A stretch of DNA of 9,490 nucleotides from assembly GCA_027064665.1 (NCBI GenBank), contig JAMOPH010000299.1:1-9490 (forward strand), in the 5' to 3' direction. How positions within the stretch are numbered: the stretch's first letter is position 1; every line of letters begins with the position of its first letter. The position numbers and the translations under genes are program-made. Under the pieces are notes generated by a model, which had not been told where the DNA came from, did no database searches, and saw only the letters and a program-made list of their open reading frames with translations. The stretch is from a bacterium (GTDB lineage Bacteria > UBP14 > UBA6098 > B30-G16). Positions 1-6,366 of this stretch are shown in pieces.

Positions 1-423
1 AGCCACCCCGGTGGGACCGGGAAAAAGTGAACTTTCGCCCGAGACGATGAGCGCAAAAATCTTTTTGCCCGCAGAATACAAAATTTTGACGCCGGCGAAA
101 AACACCACCACGCCCACTATGGCGGTCGCAAGAGTCTCAAATTTCTCGTGCCCGTAGTCGTGGGATTGGTCCGGAGGGCGGCGGGAAATTTTTAGACTCA
201 CCAGAACCACGATGTCGGTCAAAAAGTCCGAGAGCGAATGCACCGCATCGGCGACCATAGCGCTGCTTCTGCCCACAATGCCGGCGGCGAATTTGAGCAG
301 GATGAGTATCCCGTTGACGACCATCCCCACGATGACTGTCCGGGATGCCGCGGCGGGAACACCGCAGTGGCGGTGTTCAATTTCGGTGTGCGGTTTGCTC
401 ATACACTCAACAAAATCCGCCAT
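1..423 (-). CDS. Cation diffusion facilitator (CDF) family metal transporter, N-terminal part
   Basis: Read on the minus strand from ATG at 423, 141 codons stay open to the left edge, so the C-terminal half is outside the window. CDF proteins are inner-membrane metal/proton antiporters that export Zn, Fe, Mn or related divalent cations. Visible: a hydrophilic start with His and Cys (H12, H17, H19, C20), TM1 at about residues 29-50, TM2 at about 56-78 carrying VADAVHSLSD with the metal-site pair H62/D66 (HxxxD), the loop motif DYGHEKFETLAT at 89-100 typical of the family, and TM3 at about 99-117. HxxxD in TM2 is commonly linked to zinc-preferring members, but the second metal pair (TM5) is off-window, so the substrate is open. 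The start is uncertain: neither ATG 423 nor the in-frame ATG at 402 (Met8) has a clear Shine-Dalgarno. The gene is divergent from lat. Confidence 0.88.
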   Translation of the reverse strand, partial: MADFVECMSKPHTEIEHRHCGVPAAASRTVIVGMVVNGILILLKFAAGIVGRSSAMVADAVHSLSDFLTDIVVLVSLKISRRPPDQSHDYGHEKFETLATAIVGVVVFFAGVKILYSAGKKIFALIVSGESSLFPGPTGVA

Positions 424-440
424 AAAGTTAGATAGTCAAA

Positions 441-469
441 CAAAAATTTTGGATTTTTGAAAAATTTTG
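441..469. repeat. A/T-rich direct and inverted repeat, possible operator or curved DNA
   Basis: AAAAATTTTG occurs at 442-451 and again at 460-469, an 18-base period. CAAAAAT at 441-447 pairs with ATTTTTG at 453-459 around a 5-base loop. The block lies immediately upstream of the divergently transcribed CDF gene, where a regulator or A-tract bending could act. Chance occurrence in A/T-rich sequence is a real alternative. Confidence 0.35.
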
Positions 470-479
470 TGGAATTTCC

Positions 480-507
480 TTGCCAGAAATTTGCGGAAAA
501 ATATCTT
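480..507 (+). promoter_or_regulatory. Candidate sigma-70 promoter upstream of lat (distal)
   Basis: TTGCCA at 480-485 matches the -35 consensus at 5 of 6 positions. After a 16-base spacer, TATCTT at 502-507 matches the -10 consensus at 4 of 6. It would give a leader of about 145 bases before lat. Found by eye only. Confidence 0.25.
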
Positions 508-601
508 TTGGCGATGAGACCCGAAATCAACATAGATGACACTCTGGGTTACCGGAACAAGGTCTTTGCCCATCCGTAAATGCGCGCCTGCCCGCACGGG
601 T

Positions 602-631
602 TTGTTGCTGACGACCCCATTTTTCTATCAT
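602..631 (+). promoter_or_regulatory. Candidate sigma-70 promoter upstream of lat (proximal)
   Basis: TATCAT at 626-631 matches the -10 consensus at 5 of 6 positions, but the -35 element 18 bases upstream, TTGTTG at 602-607, is weak (3 of 6). Transcription would start near 638, leaving a leader of about 20 bases that holds little except the Shine-Dalgarno. Confidence 0.3.
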
Positions 632-644
632 AAATCAATCAAAC

Positions 645-650
645 AGGAGG
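645..650 (+). promoter_or_regulatory. Strong ribosome-binding site of lat
   Basis: AGGAGG, a full anti-16S match, lies 7 bases before the ATG at 658. It fixes the lat start and suggests high translation. Confidence 0.85.
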
Positions 651-657
651 AACCAAT

Positions 658-2013
658 ATGCGCAAAAACGCTTTGTCCCGGGAGGAAGTCAGAAAAATAA
701 CGCCCCAGCAGGTTCACGAGGTCATAGGCAGGACGATGCTTGCCGATGGCTTCCCCATCGTGGTTGACCTGAAAAAAAGCCAGGGGATGTATCTGTATGA
801 TGCCCGCGAGGGGAAGTATTATCTGGACTTTTTCAGTTATTTTGCGTCGTGGGCGCTGGGGCACAACCATCCCAAGATGGAGGACCCCGAATTTCTGGAA
901 AAACTCCACGAGGTCGCCAAGCACAAGCCCTCAAATTCGGATTTCTACACCGTTGAGATGGCGCAGTTTGTGGCGACATTTGAGCGCGTCGCGATGACCG
1001 ATGATTTCAGGTATCTGTTCTTCATAGACGGCGGCGCGCTGGCGGTGGAGAACGCCCTCAAAACCGCCTTTGACTGGAAAGTCCGCAAAAATATCGCCGC
1101 CGGCAAGGGCGAAAGGGGATATAAGGTCATCTACTTCAAGGATGCTTTCCACGGCAGGTCGGGATACACGCTGACGCTGACCAACACCTTTGACCCCAAC
1201 AAGACAAAATTTTTCCCGAAATTCACCGATTGGCACAGGATAGAAAATCCGAAAATCACATTTCCGCTTGAGGGCGAAAATCTCCGCAAGGTTGAGGAGG
1301 CGGAAAAGCGCGCTGTTGAGCAGATGGAAAAGATTCTGTCGCAGGAGGCAGACGATGTCGCGGCGATTATAATTGAGCCTATTCAGGCGGAGGGCGGAGA
1401 TAATCATTTCCGCGGGGAATTTTTCCGTCAACTGCGCCGTCTGGCGGACGATTACGATGTTATGCTGATATTTGACGAGGTCCAGACCGGAATTGGGCTG
1501 ACCGGGAAGATGTGGGCGTATGAGCATTTCGGCGTGGTGCCCGATATCATCTCCTTCGGCAAGAAGGCGCAGGTGTGCGGGATTATGGTCGGTCCGCGGG
1601 TGGACGAGGTCCCCGACAATGTGTTCAAGGTCTCCTCGCGAATCAACTCCACTTGGGGCGGAAATTTGACCGATATGGTCCGTTCGCAGAGAATTTTGGA
1701 GATAATTGAGGAGGACAACCTCGTCCAGAACGCCGCGGAGGTCGGCGAGTATCTTCTGAATAAACTGCTGGAACTTCAGGCGGAGTTCCCGGACAAGATA
1801 TCCAACACCCGCGGTCGCGGTCTTATGTGCGCCTTTGACCTGCCCAACTCCGAACTCCGCGACAAACTGCGCGAGGAAGTGTTCAAGCGTGGATGTATAA
1901 TTTTGCCGTGCGGGGAGAAATCTATTCGGTTCCGTCCGGCGCTTGTGTGCCAGCGCGAGGATGTGGACAAATGCACGGCAATTATATATGATGCGCTGAA
2001 GTCGCTGGATTGA
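658..2013 (+). CDS. lat: L-lysine 6-aminotransferase (class III, PLP-dependent)
   Basis: This 451-residue enzyme should transfer the epsilon-amino group of L-lysine to 2-oxoglutarate, giving 2-aminoadipate 6-semialdehyde (cyclising to piperideine-6-carboxylate) and glutamate (EC 2.6.1.36), in the cytoplasm. Class III aminotransferase landmarks in order: AFHGRSGYTLTLTN; EPIQAEGGD with E245; IFDEVQTGIGLTG with D273, which contacts the PLP ring nitrogen; and SFGKKAQVCG with K302 as the probable Schiff-base lysine. From memory, the Mycobacterium tuberculosis enzyme has its Schiff-base lysine at 300 and a substrate-switch glutamate at 243; both fall exactly two positions earlier, supporting the lysine-specific subfamily over ornithine or GABA aminotransferases. 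The start is fixed by AGGAGG 7 bases upstream. The gene stands alone: the CDF gene diverges from it and an intrinsic terminator follows. No piperideine-6-carboxylate or aminoadipate semialdehyde dehydrogenase is in view, so the downstream pathway (aminoadipate, or a compatible solute or secondary product) cannot be told. Confidence 0.93.
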   Translation: MRKNALSREEVRKITPQQVHEVIGRTMLADGFPIVVDLKKSQGMYLYDAREGKYYLDFFSYFASWALGHNHPKMEDPEFLEKLHEVAKHKPSNSDFYTVEMAQFVATFERVAMTDDFRYLFFIDGGALAVENALKTAFDWKVRKNIAAGKGERGYKVIYFKDAFHGRSGYTLTLTNTFDPNKTKFFPKFTDWHRIENPKITFPLEGENLRKVEEAEKRAVEQMEKILSQEADDVAAIIIEPIQAEGGDNHFRGEFFRQLRRLADDYDVMLIFDEVQTGIGLTGKMWAYEHFGVVPDIISFGKKAQVCGIMVGPRVDEVPDNVFKVSSRINSTWGGNLTDMVRSQRILEIIEEDNLVQNAAEVGEYLLNKLLELQAEFPDKISNTRGRGLMCAFDLPNSELRDKLREEVFKRGCIILPCGEKSIRFRPALVCQREDVDKCTAIIYDALKSLD

Positions 2014-2049
2014 GCGAGATTTTTATAATCGTCGTTAAAGATCTTCTTC

Positions 2050-2075
2050 GGGCGCCGGAAGGCGCCCTTTTTGTT
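2050..2075 (+). terminator. Intrinsic terminator after lat
   Basis: A perfect 7-bp GC-only stem, GGGCGCC (2050-2056) with GGCGCCC (2061-2067), closes a GGAA tetraloop (GNRA type) and runs straight into TTTTT at 2068-2072. It sits 36 bases after the lat stop and should separate lat from the hprK operon. Confidence 0.93.
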
Positions 2076-2116
2076 GGAGAGTTTACCTAAATAGTATCCA
2101 GTTATCGGTAGTTAAG

Positions 2117-2630
2117 TTGGGTTGGGTGGAGGAAGTAGTTTTTCGGGGGTTGGTGGGAAGGATAAACGAGCCAGCAGACGAGGTATCTGTTGGCTTTTCG
2201 GCGTCCTTTGGATTAGATTTTGTTTGGCGGGAAGCGGGGCTTTTGAAAAAGCGGAAACGCAAGCGTGTTCGGAAGAAAGGATGCAGGTGGAAGGGGAAAC
2301 TTGCGCCCTTTGAGTTAGTGCAGGTGGGCACGAAAGACCTGTCGGATGTCCCAGAGTTTTGGCGTTTGCGGAAAGAGTTGGGACTTCCGCGCTGGCAGTT
2401 CAGTTTCCGGGATGTGGCAACAGGGCTTGTTTTCTAAGGCGATATGCTATCAGGCATATTTCAACATATTGCGCAAAAACCGCGGAAGATGTGGAAAGAC
2501 ACCACTTGAGTTGCTCAGAGCACATTATCCTGAGGCGCCGGTCCACATAGCAACACTGCCCCCTGTGGATGTATCCCGCTTCATCCAACTCCCAATCCCT
2601 GGATACCATATTGGTAAAGCGGTCAGTTCC
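2117..2630 (+). pseudogene. Decayed rve/DDE transposase remnant
   Basis: Two pieces in different frames resemble one integrase-core transposase (IS481-like in the broad sense). The first, open over 2117-2437, has a basic linker GLLKKRKRKRVRKK (from about 2240), then PFELVQVGTKDL and PRWQFSFRDVATGLVF, the start of the catalytic fold. The position normally held by the first catalytic Asp (VQVDTKDL) is Gly, GGC at 2327-2329. A stop follows at 2435-2437. The second piece, one frame over from about 2435 to 2630, reads YQAYFNILRKNRGRCGKTPLELL and ends with LPIPGYHIGKAVSS, the usual C-terminal tail of such proteins. The roughly 120 residues expected between them, with the second Asp and the Glu, are missing. 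Sequence before 2220 may hold a further-shifted N-terminus, but I cannot align it. No terminal inverted repeats or target duplication are visible. Non-functional; its exact limits are uncertain. Confidence 0.75.
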
Positions 2631-2665
2631 CTGCGGCAAAAGAACTTGCAAATTCCAGCGCATAT

Positions 2666-2671
2666 TCTAAT
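2666..2671 (+). promoter_or_regulatory. Possible -10 element of the hprK operon
   Basis: TCTAAT matches TATAAT at 5 of 6 positions, though the important second base is wrong. No -35 sits at 16-18 bases. If used, transcription would begin within a few bases of the hprK ATG at 2681, making a leaderless or nearly leaderless mRNA. Weak evidence by eye; promoters inside the transposase remnant are not excluded. Confidence 0.2.
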
Positions 2672-2680
2672 TTTAGCAAT

Positions 2681-3652
2681 ATGGAAAAACTCACGGTTGA
2701 AAAATTTTACAACGACCGCAAAAGTGCGCTGGAGTTAATACTGCTTGCCGGTGCAGGAGGGCTTTCAAAGCCCATAGAGTCCCGCGAGGTTCAGCGCCCG
2801 AGTATGGCGCTTATGGGATGGTATGAGGGATTTGCCGCCCAGAGGATTCAGGTAATCGGCAGAACGGAAATTACCTATCTCCAGCACCTTGACCAGAAGC
2901 AGTTGAGGGAAACTCTTGAGAAACTGTTCAGTTATCGGGAAATCCCCTGTGTGATAGTCAGCAAGGGAATTATCCCGCCGCCTGTGATGCTTGATGTAGC
3001 CGATAAAGCCAATATCCCTCTTTTCTCCAGCAAACTTGCCACGGTTGACCTGATGAGCAAATTAGCCAACTGGCTTGATGTCCAGTTTGCCCCGCGGATA
3101 TATATCCACGGGACTATGGTTGATGTCTATGGAGTTGGGATGCTCTACACCGGCAAAAGTGGAATAGGCAAGAGCGAGTGTGCGCTTGATTTGGTGGAGC
3201 GCGGGCATCGCCTCGTCGCCGATGATGTGGTTGAACTGCGGCGCCAGTCGGAAAATGTCCTGATAGCATCAGGAACCAACCTGCTGGGGCATCATATGGA
3301 AATCCGCGGCGTGGGAATTATTGATATTGAAAAACTTTTCGGCATCCGCGCAATCAGGATGCAAAAGCGCGTGGAACTTGAGGTTAAACTGGTTATGTGG
3401 GAGGAACTTTCCGACTATGAACGCATCGGGATGGAGACCAAAACCACGACAATTCTGGGAGTTGAAATTCCTCAGGTTATAATTCCTGTCTCGCCGGGGA
3501 AAAATCTCACGGCAATTTCTGAGGTCATCGCTATGGACTTTATGCTGAAGGTCTATGGCGAAAATGTCGCCAGCACCTTCGTGGAGCGCCTCAACGAGGA
3601 AATCAAGCGCAAATCGCGAGCAAGGGAATATCTCAGGGAAGATATGGAATGA
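2681..3652 (+). CDS. hprK: HPr kinase/phosphorylase
   Basis: This 323-residue bifunctional enzyme phosphorylates HPr (or an HPr-like protein) on a serine using ATP or pyrophosphate and removes the phosphate again, linking carbon and energy status to gene and transport control. Features in order: an N-terminal domain of about 130 residues; IHGTMVDVYGVG with the likely catalytic His143; a Walker A loop GKSGIGKS at 158-165; HRLVADDVV with D181/D182; and the family signature MEIRGVGIIDIEKLFG at 206-221. Length is normal for the family. The ATG at 2681 is the only possible start: the frame is open upstream only to a TAA at 2615 and holds no ATG, GTG or TTG. Unlike most neighbouring genes it has no Shine-Dalgarno (A/T-rich CTAATTTTAGCAAT precedes it). 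It leads the operon and its stop overlaps the mlaE start. No HPr, EI or EII genes are in the window, so the phosphorylation target is unknown. Confidence 0.95.
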   Translation: MEKLTVEKFYNDRKSALELILLAGAGGLSKPIESREVQRPSMALMGWYEGFAAQRIQVIGRTEITYLQHLDQKQLRETLEKLFSYREIPCVIVSKGIIPPPVMLDVADKANIPLFSSKLATVDLMSKLANWLDVQFAPRIYIHGTMVDVYGVGMLYTGKSGIGKSECALDLVERGHRLVADDVVELRRQSENVLIASGTNLLGHHMEIRGVGIIDIEKLFGIRAIRMQKRVELEVKLVMWEELSDYERIGMETKTTTILGVEIPQVIIPVSPGKNLTAISEVIAMDFMLKVYGENVASTFVERLNEEIKRKSRAREYLREDME

Positions 3653-4410
3653 ACAGGATGCAGAAATTCTTTTTCAGCGTGGCGGATTTCTTTGAACTGG
3701 GATGGAAAATTATTAAAAGTCTTTTCTATCCACCCTACTATTTTGAAGACACGGTGAACCAGATGTATACCATCGGGGTGGAGTCGTTTCTAATAGTAGG
3801 AATGAGCAGTTTTTTCACCGGGATGATTCTCGTTCTTCAAACTGGGCACGAGTTGGCTGTGTTCGGCGCAAAGATGTATGTTGGAGCGCTGGCGTCGGTC
3901 TCGCTGGTGCGGGAATTGGGTCCGGTTCTTACAGGAATTGTTGTCGCAGGAAGAGTGGGTGCAGGAATCGCCGCAGAATTAGGCTCTATGAAGGTCACCG
4001 AGCAGATTGATGCCCTCAGGGCTATGGGCACCGACCCCATAAAGAAACTGGTCACCACCAGATTCTTAGCGGGGCTTGTGGTGGTCCCGGCGCTGGCTGT
4101 CTTAGCCGATGGTCTCGGAATTCTTGGCGGATTATTCGTCGCCAACGCCACCTTCGGAATATCCCCTCAATCCTTCTGGAAAACCGCTATACAAGTGCTG
4201 GATATAAACGACCTGATTATGGGCATAATAAAACCCTTCGTGTTCGGCGCACTTTTGATATGGGTTGCCTGCTATAAGGGTCTGACCACCGAGGGCGGCA
4301 CCGAGGGCGTTGGAAAGTCCACCACGCAATCGGTGGTCATTTCATCAATTATCATCCTCATCGGCGATTACTTTGTAAATCAGGTCCTGATTTGGATTCT
4401 CAACATTTGA
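3649..4410 (+). CDS. mlaE: MlaE-type ABC transporter permease (lipid transport)
   Basis: This 253-residue inner-membrane protein belongs to the MlaE/DUF140 permease family, which with MlaF moves phospholipids or other lipids between the inner membrane and an MCE-domain periplasmic protein. An amphipathic N-terminal segment (about 5-35) precedes membrane segments near 43-66, 93-110, 139-170, 188-209 and 228-251. The family hallmark is present: VRELGPVLTG (87-96), AGRVGAG (100-106) and MKVTEQIDALRAMGTDP (114-130), a cytoplasmic coupling region. The ATG at 3649 overlaps the hprK TGA as ATGA, with AGGGA about 9 bases upstream, so translation is probably coupled; an in-frame ATG at 3658 is a less likely start. 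The homologue could equally be called a TrgD/Ttg2B-like permease; the lipid carried cannot be read from sequence. Confidence 0.93.
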   Translation: MNRMQKFFFSVADFFELGWKIIKSLFYPPYYFEDTVNQMYTIGVESFLIVGMSSFFTGMILVLQTGHELAVFGAKMYVGALASVSLVRELGPVLTGIVVAGRVGAGIAAELGSMKVTEQIDALRAMGTDPIKKLVTTRFLAGLVVVPALAVLADGLGILGGLFVANATFGISPQSFWKTAIQVLDINDLIMGIIKPFVFGALLIWVACYKGLTTEGGTEGVGKSTTQSVVISSIIILIGDYFVNQVLIWILNI

Positions 4411-4413
4411 GGA
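4409..4413 (+). promoter_or_regulatory. Ribosome-binding site of mlaF overlapping the mlaE stop
   Basis: GAGGA uses the last two bases of the mlaE TGA (4408-4410) and stands 3 bases before the mlaF ATG at 4417. The arrangement favours reinitiation by ribosomes finishing mlaE. Confidence 0.6.
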
Positions 4414-4416
4414 AAT

Positions 4417-5184
4417 ATGATTGAGATAGTGGATGTGAAAAAAAGTTTCGGCGAGCAGAAGGTTCTGCGGGGGGTCAACCTGACAATCTCAAAGGGCAAA
4501 ACCACCGTCATTCTGGGACAATCGGGCTGTGGCAAAAGCGTCCTGCTGAAAGTCATACTCCGCCTTCTCCCCCTTGATGAGGGGAAAATCATAATTGACG
4601 GCGAGGACACCTCGGATTATTCCGAGCGTGAGATGATGCCAATCCGCCGCAGAATCGGGATGCTGTTTCAGGGGGCGGCGCTGTTTGACTCTATGACCGT
4701 CTGGGAAAATGTGGCATATCCCTTGTTAGAGCACGGCAAAACCGACGACTTTGATGAGATTGACCGCCGGGTTATGGAACTTCTGGAGTTCGTGGGGATG
4801 GAGGATGCAGCCAACAAACTTCCCGGGGAACTCTCCGGCGGGATGAAAAAGCGGGTGGCGCTGGCAAGAGCGTTGGTGACAAACCCGGATTTCATATTCT
4901 ACGATGAGCCCACCACCGGACTTGACCCAATCACCGCATCACGCATAAACCAACTGATTCGCCGGACGCAGAAGAAATACCACACCACCTCGGTGGTGGT
5001 GACCCACGATATGGTCAGTGCGATGACCGTGGGGGATTATTTCGCATTTCTGCACGATGGGAAAATTGCCTTTGCTGGCACCCGGGAGCAACTTCTTTCA
5101 TCGGAGGTGCCGCAGTTGAGGGAATTCCTTGCCGAGGCTGTGCCCAGAGAATATCTTGAGAGGTTCCTTGGGGCAAAACGCTAA
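4417..5184 (+). CDS. mlaF: MlaF-type ABC transporter ATP-binding protein
   Basis: This 255-residue cytoplasmic ATPase should power the MlaE permease. All nucleotide-binding motifs are intact: Walker A GQSGCGKS (34-41), a Q-loop in MLFQGAALFDSMTVWENVAYPL (the phrase typical of MlaF-like rather than generic ABC proteins), signature LSGGM (139-143), Walker B FIFYDEP (159-165, E164 catalytic), D-loop TGLDP and H-loop His197 in VVVTHD. The C-terminal tail EFLAEAVPREYLERFL is short. The gene starts 6 bases after mlaE. In E. coli-type operons mlaD (MCE domain), mlaC and mlaB follow; here the next gene is an outer-membrane barrel instead, so the periplasmic partner must be elsewhere or different. Pairing with MlaE is inferred from adjacency and family. 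Confidence 0.94.
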   Translation: MIEIVDVKKSFGEQKVLRGVNLTISKGKTTVILGQSGCGKSVLLKVILRLLPLDEGKIIIDGEDTSDYSEREMMPIRRRIGMLFQGAALFDSMTVWENVAYPLLEHGKTDDFDEIDRRVMELLEFVGMEDAANKLPGELSGGMKKRVALARALVTNPDFIFYDEPTTGLDPITASRINQLIRRTQKKYHTTSVVVTHDMVSAMTVGDYFAFLHDGKIAFAGTREQLLSSEVPQLREFLAEAVPREYLERFLGAKR

Positions 5185-5192
5185 CCCAACCC

Positions 5193-5197
5193 GGAGG
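5193..5197 (+). promoter_or_regulatory. Ribosome-binding site of the outer-membrane barrel gene
   Basis: GGAGG, 5 bases before the ATG at 5203 and 8 bases after the mlaF stop. It supports the chosen start and operon membership. Confidence 0.75.
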
Positions 5198-5202
5198 ATG
5201 AT

Positions 5203-6366
5203 ATGAGAAAATCTATAATACTGGCGGCGGTCGCAGTTTTGTGGATAGTGCCGTCCGGGGCGTGGTTTCTGGTGCCGATGGCATACTATGACGGTCAGGA
5301 TTCGCTGACGATTTATGGTGCGCTGGGTTTCGGCGACACGACAAAATACTGTGCGGCAGAACTCCGCTATGCGCCGCCATCTGAGGCACTGCGCGCAGAA
5401 CTCACCCTGCGCCTTCCGCTGATGGGCGAGGGAACCCTCATAAACGCCCGATACACAAAAGCCACCACTCCAGACCCGCGGAAACCATCTATTTACCTCG
5501 CCGATGAGGACACCACTTTAGAAAATCTCACCGAAAAAGTTGAGGAAAAATTTGTAAAACTGTCCCAATCCTACAAAGCCGGGATATCCTCGGACTGGGG
5601 GATATACTTCAAACTCGCCGATGGGCGATACATAAGCGATTACAAACTCTCCCAATACGGCGGATGGGAACAGAGTCCTGAGACCACGCGCGCGACATAC
5701 ATCAGCGGGGGGCTGTGGTATGGGCACGACGACCGCGGCGGCAGTTTTGACCCGGAGAAGGGGTATTATTTCAACATCTCGGTGGGGGGGACATATCTTG
5801 TGCAGGACACACTTGACGCCGACTATGTTGACGCGACGACGCGTTCGGGGAAACTGGGCCTTGACCTGTTTGTGGAGCAGAGGGTATATACTTCTACAAA
5901 CAATCTTCCGATAGAGATTCCGCTTTTGACGGCGCACGCGCCCACGGTTATGGCGGTGCGCACCGCTGTGGGATATCAGGGGGTTAAGTTCGCGCAGGGC
6001 GGGGCGTTCCGCGCCGGCGACCTTGATTTTTTCCGCGGTGTCCCGCCCAGAAAACTTTCCGGATACGCATTTTACCTGTTAGCAATAGATTTCAGAATCT
6101 GCCCGGTCAAAAGGATGTATACACCGGTGACTGTCCTGCACAAGATAGCGCCCTCGCTTGTGCCCGATGCCCGCGCCGATATCCAGATAACGCCGTTTGT
6201 GGACATAGGCAGAATCTACGGCTCCGCAGTGGACAAACAAATCTACTCCTACGGCGGCGGGCTGGCGCTCAAGTTCTCCGAGGTTCTCATCCCGCGGTTT
6301 GATGTGGCATACTGCCCCCAGTTCGGGCATCTTACCACATATTTCTCAATCCGTCATCCGTTCTGA
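5203..6366 (+). CDS. Omp85/BamA-like outer-membrane beta-barrel protein without POTRA domains
   Basis: 387 residues. It opens with a signal peptide (MRK, hydrophobic core about 5-17, likely cleaved near SGA at about 18-20) and the mature part of about 367 residues fits one 16-strand barrel of the bacterial surface antigen (D15/Omp85) type. Supporting motifs: DDRGGSFDPEKGYYFNISVG (about 176-195), as in Omp85 barrels; FFRGVPPRKLSG around R278-G279, resembling the conserved (V/I)RG(F/Y) tip of loop 6; ITPFVDIGRIYG; YSYGGGLALKF; and a C-terminal strand alternating aromatic residues and ending in Phe, the outer-membrane assembly signal. There is no room for the periplasmic POTRA repeats of BamA or TamA, so it is unlikely to be BamA itself. 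It is the last gene of the hprK-mlaEF operon, 18 bases after mlaF, where mlaD would be expected. A role in lipid export or receipt at the outer membrane is inference. The 3' end overlaps the convergent DUF89 gene by 21 bases. Confidence 0.72.
   Translation: MRKSIILAAVAVLWIVPSGAWFLVPMAYYDGQDSLTIYGALGFGDTTKYCAAELRYAPPSEALRAELTLRLPLMGEGTLINARYTKATTPDPRKPSIYLADEDTTLENLTEKVEEKFVKLSQSYKAGISSDWGIYFKLADGRYISDYKLSQYGGWEQSPETTRATYISGGLWYGHDDRGGSFDPEKGYYFNISVGGTYLVQDTLDADYVDATTRSGKLGLDLFVEQRVYTSTNNLPIEIPLLTAHAPTVMAVRTAVGYQGVKFAQGGAFRAGDLDFFRGVPPRKLSGYAFYLLAIDFRICPVKRMYTPVTVLHKIAPSLVPDARADIQITPFVDIGRIYGSAVDKQIYSYGGGLALKFSEVLIPRFDVAYCPQFGHLTTYFSIRHPF

Larger units (their letters stand above)
424..657. other. 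Divergent intergenic region between CDF transporter and lat
   Basis: This 234-base stretch is visibly more A/T-rich than the genes around it in its left part. It holds a perfect 10-base direct repeat AAAAATTTTG (442-451 and 460-469, 18 bases apart) and an inverted repeat CAAAAAT/ATTTTTG (441-447 and 453-459). Upstream of lat there are two candidate sigma-70 promoters and a perfect Shine-Dalgarno. A 21-codon open frame at 514-579 lacks a ribosome-binding site and is probably not a gene. I see no RNA gene or recognisable riboswitch fold. Confidence 0.6.

Noticed and set aside
212..460. Plus-strand open frame of 82 codons
   Set aside because: It lies opposite the CDF gene, whose minus-strand reading has clear membrane segments and CDF motifs; the plus reading has none.
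514..579. Short open frame of 21 codons upstream of lat, a possible leader peptide
   Set aside because: It has no Shine-Dalgarno, no run of lysine or other regulatory codons, and no attenuator hairpin between it and lat.
588..604. CCCGCACGGG-type hairpin upstream of lat
   Set aside because: Only 3-4 base pairs with a tiny loop; it is too weak to call a structured RNA, tRNA fragment or terminator.
931..1527. Minus-strand open frame of 198 codons inside lat
   Set aside because: It is antisense to a well-conserved aminotransferase core and shows no recognisable motif.
2346..2738. Plus-strand frame of 130 codons as a separate gene overlapping hprK
   Set aside because: Its middle matches the C-terminal end of an rve transposase and its end simply runs into hprK in another frame. 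It is part of the pseudogene, not a gene.
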